This document shows, one piece after another, positions 9,376 to 15,089 of a DNA stretch of 15,089 bases. Both the position numbers and the translations under genes were made by a program. Source of the stretch: DASUFI01 sp036274635 (GTDB lineage: Bacteria > Planctomycetota > B15-G4); contig DASUFI010000243.1 in the NCBI GenBank assembly GCA_036274635.1, forward strand, positions 1 to 15,089, in the 5' to 3' direction. Numbering within the stretch: position 1 is the stretch's first letter; every line of letters begins with the position of its first letter. The notes beneath the pieces are model-generated. The model was given only the letters and a program-made list of their open reading frames with translations, ran no database searches and had not been told where the DNA came from.

Positions 9376-11013
9376 TCAGCCGCCGGCGCACGGCTCGCGC
9401 AGCAGGACGCCGCGCGCCTGGCCCTCGCCCTTGCCGCCGGTGTAGCCCAGCTGGCTGAGCTTGTTGACCTGCGCCTCGGTGAAGCCGGGCCAGCTCATCG
9501 CGCGCTCGTGCAGCGGGTCGGCCAGCCAGCGGTCGAGGGCCTCGCGCAGCGGGCGCAGCTCCGGCGGCAGGCCGTCGGGCCGGATCAGGCCCGCGGAGGG
9601 CAGGCCGGCCAGGATGTTCTGCTGCTCGTGCGGATCCTGCGCAAGGTCGTAGCCCTCGAAGCAGTCGATCTTGAAGCCCGTCGTGGCCTTCTCGCCGGGC
9701 TTCGGCGTGTACGGCTCCTTGAGGAGCCAGGCGTGCTGCGGGTTGTGCACGTACTTCCAGTGGCCGTCGGTGACGCAGTAGATGACGTCCTGCCACTCGA
9801 TGTACGCGAGCTTGCGGGGCGAGGACTCCGTGCTGCCGCGCAGCAGGCCCGCGAGGCTGACGCCCTCCACGTCCGTCGCGGCAGGCAGGCCCAGCAGCTC
9901 CAGCAGCGTGGGCAGCAGGTCCACGTTCTGCGCGAGGCCCGCGCTGCGGCGGCCGGCCGGCAGCCCGGGCGCGCGCACGATGAGCGGGATGCGCAGCGTG
10001 CCGTCGTAGATGGAGTTGCCGTGATAGAAGTAGCGGTTGTGCTCGAAGAGCTCGTCGCCGTGGTCGGCGGTGATCACGACCACGGTGTTCTGAGCGACGC
10101 CCTGCTGCTGCAGCGCGTCGAGCAGGCGGCCGACGCGTGCGTCGGTGGACGTGATGCCGCCGTCGTACAGGCCGGAGATGCGGCGCAGCTCGGCGTCGGG
10201 CACCGGGCGGTCGCCCAGCGTGATGGCGTCCACGAACTGGTCCACGGCCGGGCCGCCGTCGAGGCCCGGCGCGCGCAGTGGCTCGGGCAGGCCCTCGGAC
10301 TGACCGTAGAGGTCGAAGCCCGGCGGCGGGTTGTACGGCCGGTGCACGTCGTAGAAGTGCACCCACGCGGCGAAGGGCCGGCTGCCGTCCTGCGCCTTCA
10401 GGAAGTCCAGCGCCTCGGCCTCGACGCGGTCGTCCCACTCGTGCTGGAAGCGGCCCTCGCGCGGCCCGGCCTCCTGCCGGAACTGGCCGTGGTAGCCGTC
10501 GCCCTTCACGTCCGCGCCGCGCCAGACCCAGGCGTCGCTCTCATCGTTGACGGCGAAGTTGGCGACGAACACGCCCGTGTGCCAGCCCCCGCCCGCCAGC
10601 CGCTGCATGAGCGTGCGGTGGTGGGGCAGCAGGTCGCAGCCGTTCTCGCGCAGGCCGGTGGTGATGGGGTACTTGCCCGTGATCATCGCGGACAGCGAGG
10701 GGTGCGTCTGGCCGCGCGGCGCGAAGTAGGCGTCCAGCGTGACGCCCTGCTGCGCGAGCCCATCGATGTGCGGGGAGGGGCTGGCGCCCCAGGCCGTGTT
10801 GCCGTAGCAGCCCAGGTGGTCCGCGCGCAGCGTGTCGATGGAGATCAGCAGCACGTTCTGCTTCGGCGCGGCGGGCTCGCCGCCGCAGGCCGACAGCACC
10901 GCGAACGCCAGCGCGCCGAGCCACACCCGGCCCGCGCGCGCTTTCGACCGAAGCACTGCATAGGCACTGCTTCCGTCGAGCTTCAGTCGAAGGACGCCGG
11001 GCCTTCCCCTCAC
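9376..11013 (-). CDS. Sulfatase-fold lipoprotein with Thr at nucleophile position
   Basis: The product has 545 residues from GTG 11013, which overlaps the upstream stop as GTGA. A second in-frame GTG at 10956 would place the basic residues right at the signal sequence and is also credible. The lipobox 'VLSACGG' (Cys43 in the long form) predicts a lipid-anchored exported protein. Alkaline-phosphatase-superfamily features are clear: 'NVLLISIDTLRADHLGCYG' (53-71, metal ligand Asp60), 'HFYDVHRPYNPP' (219-230) and 'VVVITADHGDELFEHN' (311-326, metal ligands Asp317 and His318). At the nucleophile site the sequence is 'QTHPSLSAMITGKYP', so Thr103 replaces the Cys or Ser that becomes formylglycine, and Leu107 replaces the Arg of CxPxR. 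This favours a phosphoester-type hydrolase or transferase, as in Thr-nucleophile members such as LtaS, over a true sulfatase. The substrate is unknown. Confidence 0.92.
   Translation of the reverse strand: MRGRPGVLRLKLDGSSAYAVLRSKARAGRVWLGALAFAVLSACGGEPAAPKQNVLLISIDTLRADHLGCYGNTAWGASPSPHIDGLAQQGVTLDAYFAPRGQTHPSLSAMITGKYPITTGLRENGCDLLPHHRTLMQRLAGGGWHTGVFVANFAVNDESDAWVWRGADVKGDGYHGQFRQEAGPREGRFQHEWDDRVEAEALDFLKAQDGSRPFAAWVHFYDVHRPYNPPPGFDLYGQSEGLPEPLRAPGLDGGPAVDQFVDAITLGDRPVPDAELRRISGLYDGGITSTDARVGRLLDALQQQGVAQNTVVVITADHGDELFEHNRYFYHGNSIYDGTLRIPLIVRAPGLPAGRRSAGLAQNVDLLPTLLELLGLPAATDVEGVSLAGLLRGSTESSPRKLAYIEWQDVIYCVTDGHWKYVHNPQHAWLLKEPYTPKPGEKATTGFKIDCFEGYDLAQDPHEQQNILAGLPSAGLIRPDGLPPELRPLREALDRWLADPLHERAMSWPGFTEAQVNKLSQLGYTGGKGEGQARGVLLREPCAGG
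10944..10979. repeat. Imperfect inverted repeat at the 5' end of the sulfatase gene
   Basis: Two 16-base arms (10944-10959 and 10964-10979) flank the loop ATAG and pair at 14 of 16 positions. The arms also contain a direct repeat of GCACTGC. A second small hairpin, CTTC-AGTC-GAAG (10981-10992), lies beside it. The local composition is less GC-rich than the flanks. It falls in the first 23 codons of the long sulfatase reading or, if GTG 10956 is used, straddles that start. It may be a leader hairpin that affects translation after the upstream gene, or a remnant of a small palindromic repeat. Confidence 0.45.
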
Positions 11014-11690
11014 GCGCCGCCTTCGCCCCGCGGCGGATCGAGCGACAGCGAGAAGGCGTGCAGCGAGGGAATGACCTCGAGCAGGCGCTTGCGGTGCGCA
11101 CGGTCGGACAAGAGCGCCAGCACGAGGCGCGCGCGCTTCTCCGGCGGCAGCGCCTGCAGCACCTCCACGCGCTGCTCGGGCTGCAGGTCCAGCGCGCTGG
11201 CGATGCGGTCGGCCAGCGCGCCCACGTCGAAGCCCGCCGTCAGGTCGTAGCGCAGCCGCGTGGTGCGCAGCTTGTCGGCCAGGCCCGTGAGCAGCTCGCG
11301 CCGCAGGCGGTAGGTCTCGGCCGGGTGCAGCTCCTCGCCCGGCTGCACGACGACGCGCGCCACGCGGTAGGGGCGCCCGCCGATCTCGCCCGCGATCTCC
11401 GCGCGCAGCAGGCCGTGCAGCACGATGTCGCTGGTGCCGTCGGGGTTCTGCCGGTCCTTGACCATGCGCCCGAGGCCCACGACCCCCGCCACCGCCGGCC
11501 GGCCGTGGTAGTCCAGCTCCCAGCCGGGCAGCAGGGTGCCGATAGCGATGATGCGGTCTCCCCGCCGCACCGCCTCGAGCATGCTGCGGTAGCGCGGCTC
11601 GAAGACGTGCAGGGGCAACAGCTCGCCCGGCAGCAGCGCGCCGTGCGGCAGCGGGAAGAGCGGAGCATTCGTGACCACCGGGCCGTCCAC
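11010..11690 (-). CDS. Stand-alone Lon N-terminal (substrate-binding) domain protein
   Basis: The product has 226 residues from GTG 11690; an in-frame TAG lies four codons upstream, so the frame cannot extend further, but nearby GTG 11678 is also possible. The opening 'APLFPLPHGALLPGELLPLHVFEPRYRSM', seen in two adjoining blocks at residues 9-37, is the hallmark of the Lon protease N-terminal domain (PF02190), as is 'RVEVLQALPPEKR' near the end. There is no AAA+ ATPase and no Ser-Lys protease domain, so it matches the family of free LON-substrate-binding-domain proteins, whose biochemical role is not settled. It is not secreted. It lies 30 bases downstream of a HEAT-repeat gene, and its stop overlaps the sulfatase start by four bases (GTGA), so it is probably part of the same transcript. 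Confidence 0.92.
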   Translation of the reverse strand: MDGPVVTNAPLFPLPHGALLPGELLPLHVFEPRYRSMLEAVRRGDRIIAIGTLLPGWELDYHGRPAVAGVVGLGRMVKDRQNPDGTSDIVLHGLLRAEIAGEIGGRPYRVARVVVQPGEELHPAETYRLRRELLTGLADKLRTTRLRYDLTAGFDVGALADRIASALDLQPEQRVEVLQALPPEKRARLVLALLSDRAHRKRLLEVIPSLHAFSLSLDPPRGEGGA

Positions 11691-11720
11691 GCCGTCACTC
11701 TAGCAGCCCCCCGCCGGCCG

Positions 11721-13637
11721 TCAGAGGATGTCCAGCACGAACTCGATGGCGGCGACGCGCGCGTCGCCGTTGTGCGTGGCGCGCAGCCGCGAGTTCCAGG
11801 GCAGCGGCGTGCGCTCGCCGAGCAGGCCGAGGGCGACACAGGCCATGCCCCGCGTCAGGGGCTGGCGGTCGGGGTTGCGCGCGACGGCCAGCAGCGCGGG
11901 CAGCGCGGCGACGTCGCCGATCTCGCCCAGCGTGCGCGCGGCCGAGACGGCCGCTTCCTGCGATGCGGCGGAATCCAGCAGCCCGGTGAGCGCCGGCACG
12001 GCCTCCGTCGAACCGAGCAGCGCCAGGGCCAGCCCGAACTGCACGCGCAGGGCCGGCGGCGTGTCCTTGGCGGCGCAGGCGGTGAGCAGCGAGGCGTCGG
12101 CCGAGTGGTCGTCCAGCATGCCGAGGGCGATGGCGGCGTAGCCGCGCCGATCGGTGTCGCCCGTGCCCGCCGCGTCCTCGGCCATCGATGGCCCCGCCTC
12201 GTGCACGCCCGCGAGGCCCAAAGCGATGGCGAAGGCCGAGCGCACCGAGTCGTCGCGCTGCGCCGCATGCTGCGCGAGGAGCCTGTCGCCCAGCCAGGCA
12301 TGGCGTGCGCCGCCCGCTCCGCGCAGGTAGAGGCCGACGGCCAGCGCGGCGAAGGGGTGGTCGATGCCGGAGGCCGGCTTGTCCAGCGCGCGGCCCAGCA
12401 GCTCGGCCACGGCGGCGTGGAAGGCGCTCGGGCCGTCGCCGGGCGCCGTGACGCGCGCCGCGATCTCGGCCAGGGCGATGAGGCTGCAGTGGCGGGTGCG
12501 GGCGTTGTGCGCCTGGGTGCCGGCGCGGAGCACGTCCAGCACGCCGCCCTGGCCGGCCGAGTCGACCTCACCCAGCGCGATGGCGCAGGAGGTGCGCACG
12601 AGATCGTCGGTGTCGCGGTCGTCGAAGGCCGCCACCAGCGCGGGGGTCACCTCGGGCCGTGAGCCGCCGTCGAGCCGCGACAGCGACAGCGGAACGTAGG
12701 CCTTGAGCACGGCATCGAGCTTGCGGTCGGTGAGTCGCGCGCGGAGCGCGACCAGCGCCTCGTCCGAGGCCTCGTTGGCGGTGAGGCCGAGGGCGGTGAT
12801 GAGGCAGGCCTTGAGGTCGCGCTCGGAGTCGGTCGTTTCGTCGAGCAGCGCCTCGAGGCGCGGAACGGCCGAGGGATGGTTGCAGAGGCCGAGCGCCAGC
12901 GCGGCGAGCGCCCGGGTCAACGGCGACACCGCGTCATCGGCCACCGCGCGGCGGCCGGCGGCATCGTCCGCCATGAGCGCGCCGAGCAGGGGCACCGACT
13001 GCGCGGCCCCCTGGATGCCCAGCGCGAGCACGGCGGCCGTCTGCACCGAGGCGTCGCGGTGCGCGAGGAAGGGTCGAATCACGTCGATCGCGCGGTCGGG
13101 CGCGTCGACCACGGCGCAGCGACCCAGCGCCACCAGCGCCGAATCGAGCACGTCGGTCTCATGCTCGTCCTTCAGCAGCTGGTACAGGACGGGCAGGATC
13201 TCGTCGCGCACCTGGGCGTCGGTCGTCCGGCGGGTGGGCAGCGTGTCCGCGAGGCCGGGCGCCGGCAGCGTGTGAGGCCGCTTGTCGAGCCGCTCGCGCA
13301 GGCTGAGCAGGCGGTCCTGATTGTCGAACCACCACTGCTCCCAGGTGTCCGGCACCATCGGCAGGTCGTCGCCCAGGGTGACCGCCGGCACACCTGCGCG
13401 CGGCGTGCGGCCCAACCTCGAGGCGGCCGTGGCTCCGCCGATGGCGCCGCGCGAAGCCCCGGAGGGCGCGCCGGTGGCGGCGGCCGCGCCGGCCGCGCCG
13501 GACCCGGGGGGCTTGGCCTTGTCCTTCGGAACGTGGGGCGGCGGGTAGCTCGCGCCATGCGCTGCGGCGGAGCCTGCGATCAACCCGGCGAGCACGACGG
13601 CGGCCAGATGCACGAACCAACCGCGGCGAGCGAGCAT
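11721..13637 (-). CDS. Secreted HEAT-repeat protein (copy 1)
   Basis: The product has 638 residues from ATG 13637, supported by AGAAGG 7 bases upstream. A signal peptide (Arg4-Arg5, hydrophobic core about 8-22, cleavage near Ala26) is followed by a Pro/Ala/Gly-rich low-complexity stretch (about 32-75) and then a Trp box, 'PDTWEQWWFDNQDRL' (96-110). From about residue 135 to the end the chain is built of repeated helical units with the pattern 'ALVALGRC', 'AAVLALGIQG', 'ALAALALGLC', 'ACLITALGLT' and so on, which identifies HEAT repeats forming an alpha-solenoid for protein binding. The same layout of signal peptide, low-complexity linker, W-x-x-W-W box and HEAT array is, to my knowledge, typical of Planctomycetota proteins. 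It lies 14 bases downstream of a clear paralogue. The partner is unknown; an extracytoplasmic scaffold role is inferred. Confidence 0.92.
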   Translation of the reverse strand: MLARRGWFVHLAAVVLAGLIAGSAAAHGASYPPPHVPKDKAKPPGSGAAGAAAATGAPSGASRGAIGGATAASRLGRTPRAGVPAVTLGDDLPMVPDTWEQWWFDNQDRLLSLRERLDKRPHTLPAPGLADTLPTRRTTDAQVRDEILPVLYQLLKDEHETDVLDSALVALGRCAVVDAPDRAIDVIRPFLAHRDASVQTAAVLALGIQGAAQSVPLLGALMADDAAGRRAVADDAVSPLTRALAALALGLCNHPSAVPRLEALLDETTDSERDLKACLITALGLTANEASDEALVALRARLTDRKLDAVLKAYVPLSLSRLDGGSRPEVTPALVAAFDDRDTDDLVRTSCAIALGEVDSAGQGGVLDVLRAGTQAHNARTRHCSLIALAEIAARVTAPGDGPSAFHAAVAELLGRALDKPASGIDHPFAALAVGLYLRGAGGARHAWLGDRLLAQHAAQRDDSVRSAFAIALGLAGVHEAGPSMAEDAAGTGDTDRRGYAAIALGMLDDHSADASLLTACAAKDTPPALRVQFGLALALLGSTEAVPALTGLLDSAASQEAAVSAARTLGEIGDVAALPALLAVARNPDRQPLTRGMACVALGLLGERTPLPWNSRLRATHNGDARVAAIEFVLDIL

Positions 13638-13651
13638 CGCTTGCCCTTCTC

Positions 13652-15089
13652 TCAGAGGATGTCCAGCACGAGGTCCAGCGCGTCGACGCGCGCGGCGTCG
13701 TTGCGGGTCTCCTTGAGCGAGGCGTTCCATGCGAGCTCGCCCGGCTCGCCCAGCAGCCCCAGGGCCACGCAGGCCATGCCGCGCGTGCTCGGTTGACGCT
13801 GGCCGTCGCGCGCGATGGCCGACAGCGTCGCGATGGCCTGCCGGTCGCCGATGCGCCCCAGCACGCGCGCCACCGAGACGCTGACCGAGTGGGTCTCCAC
13901 GCGGCCCATCACGTCCAGCAGCGTTGTCACCACGTCGCGCGAGCCCAGCAGCGCGAGGCCGGCCGCCACCTGCTCGCGCAGCTCGGGCTGCAGGCCGTCC
14001 TGGGCGCAGCTCGCGAGCAGCTCGTCGTGGGCGCTCGCCACGCCGAGCAGGCCCAGCGCCTCGGCCGCGTCGCCGCGCAGGCCGGGGTCGCCGGTCTTGC
14101 GGAAGTCCTGCAGGATCTCGGGCACGGCGTCCGCGGCGCGCGACAGGCCCAGCGCCAGCGCGAAGGCGCCGCGCGTGGAGGCCTCCTTCTGCTTGCGGTA
14201 CGACGCGTCCAGCGCGCCGGCCAGCATGGCGGCGCGCGAGGCGCCGCCGCTGGAGTAGACGCCGATGGCCAGCGCGGCCCAGGCGCGGTCGCCGAGCGCG
14301 CCCTTGGCGTCGAGCGCGTCGGCCAGCGTGCGCGCGAGGCGGTCGTGGAAGGCGGCGTGCTGGGCCTCGGCCGGCAGGTCGCGCAGACCGATCTCCGCCA
14401 GGGCCATGAGCGCGGTGTGGCGCGTGCGCTCGTCGCGCGCGGATTGCGCGGCCTCGATCAGCAGCTCGACCGCGCCGGAGTCGGCGGCCGAGGCCAGCCG
14501 CCCCAGGGCCGTGGCGCACGAGACGCGCACCATGTCGTCGGCGTCGCGCGCGGAGAAGGCGGCCAGCAGCGGCGCGACTGCCTCGGCGTGCGCGCCGTCG
14601 TCGAGGTGCGCGATGGCCAGCGGCACTTGCGCCGCCAGCCGCGCGTCGAGCTGCGGATCCTTCAGCAGCTCGAGCAGCACCGTCAGCGCCTGGTCGCCCG
14701 CCGCGCTGCGCGTCAGGCCCAGCGCGGTGATGGCGCAGGCCTTGAGGTCGGCCTGCGCGTCGGGCGTGTCGCGCACGAGGTCGGCGAGCAGCGGCACGGC
14801 CACGGGGTGGTTGCCGAGGCCCAGCGCCAGCGCCGCCAGCGCGCGGACCGGGTCGGGCACGCGGCCGCCGCCCACGGCCGTGCGGCCGGCGACGGTGTCG
14901 CTCATGAGCGCGCCCAGCAGCGGGATGGCGCGCGGCGTGCCCTGGATCCCCAGCGCCAGCACCGCGGAGGTCTGCACCGTGAGCGCCCGATGCGTGAGCT
15001 TGCCGCGGGCCGACTCCAGCAGGCGGTCGGCCTGCTCCTCGGGCGTGCAGCGGCCCAGCGCGATGAGCGCCGCGTCCAGGATCTCGGGC
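13652..15089 (-). CDS. HEAT-repeat protein (copy 2), 5' end missing
   Basis: The gene runs off the right edge; 478 residues to the stop are present and the true start lies outside. The ATG near 14977 is internal, because the frame continues upstream as 'PEILDAALIALGRCTPEEQ', which aligns with 'TDVLDSALVALGRCAVVDA' of copy 1. The whole visible part is HEAT repeats ('SAVLALGIQG', 'ALAALALGLGNHPVAVPLL', 'ACAITALGLT'). It aligns with copy 1 through to the end: 'RQPSTRGMACVALGLLGE' against 'RQPLTRGMACVALGLLGE', and both finish in 'VLDIL'. It therefore probably has the same signal peptide and Trp-box N-terminus, but this is not visible. It is the first gene seen of the minus-strand block, with copy 1 following after 14 bases. 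Confidence 0.92.
   Translation of the reverse strand, partial: PEILDAALIALGRCTPEEQADRLLESARGKLTHRALTVQTSAVLALGIQGTPRAIPLLGALMSDTVAGRTAVGGGRVPDPVRALAALALGLGNHPVAVPLLADLVRDTPDAQADLKACAITALGLTRSAAGDQALTVLLELLKDPQLDARLAAQVPLAIAHLDDGAHAEAVAPLLAAFSARDADDMVRVSCATALGRLASAADSGAVELLIEAAQSARDERTRHTALMALAEIGLRDLPAEAQHAAFHDRLARTLADALDAKGALGDRAWAALAIGVYSSGGASRAAMLAGALDASYRKQKEASTRGAFALALGLSRAADAVPEILQDFRKTGDPGLRGDAAEALGLLGVASAHDELLASCAQDGLQPELREQVAAGLALLGSRDVVTTLLDVMGRVETHSVSVSVARVLGRIGDRQAIATLSAIARDGQRQPSTRGMACVALGLLGEPGELAWNASLKETRNDAARVDALDLVLDIL

Noticed and set aside
9286..11250. 654-codon plus-strand open frame opposite the sulfatase-fold gene
   Set aside because: It covers a motif-rich minus-strand gene and shows no domain of its own.
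11058..12662. 534-codon plus-strand open frame opposite the Lon-domain and HEAT genes
   Set aside because: It spans two real minus-strand genes and is a composition artefact.
13652..14977. ATG near 14977 as the start of HEAT copy 2
   Set aside because: The frame stays open to the right edge, and the upstream residues align with copy 1, so the gene is truncated by the window.

Overview
This is a very GC-rich, densely coded bacterial window. Ten genes are well supported (one cut by the right edge), plus one probable small gene. The best lineage guess is a Planctomycetota-like organism. The grounds are a secreted HEAT-repeat family with a Pro/Ala/Gly-rich segment followed by a W-x-x-W-W 'DTWEQWWFDNQDRL' box, a sulfatase-fold lipoprotein, and a large thrombospondin-type-3 exoprotein. 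This is inference from protein style; the window holds no rRNA or other marker gene.

Left part (1-7861). Bases 1-269 hold no gene I can support. A secreted 830-residue protein with calcium-binding-type repeats lies on the minus strand (270-2762). It is divergent from a plus-strand block: hutH (histidine ammonia-lyase), a class II Fic AMP-transferase-type protein, hutU (urocanate hydratase) and a small single-pass membrane protein whose GTG start overlaps the hutU stop. HutH and HutU are the first two steps of histidine degradation (histidine to urocanate to imidazolonepropionate). hutI and later steps are not in the window. The Fic gene sits between the two hut genes. In front of it is an AT-rich block (17 G/C in 43 bases) with a 15-bp palindrome, three TCGGTAG units spaced 10 and 11 bp, and a perfect 11-bp outer inverted repeat. 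This looks like an operator, possibly autoregulatory because the Fic protein ends in a winged-helix-like segment. It is the most notable structure in the window.

Right part (7869-15089). All genes are on the minus strand and read from the right edge leftwards: two tandem paralogous secreted HEAT-repeat proteins (the upstream one lacks its 5' end), a stand-alone Lon N-terminal-domain protein, a sulfatase/phosphotransferase-fold lipoprotein with Thr at the usual formylglycine position, a 170-bp gap, a class I SAM methyltransferase, and a small SEC-C zinc-motif protein. Short gaps and GTGA/TGATG overlaps suggest one or two operons, with the gap at 9206-9375 as the likely boundary.

Many long open frames on opposite strands are shadows caused by the high GC content. 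No tRNA, rRNA, insertion sequence or CRISPR array was seen.
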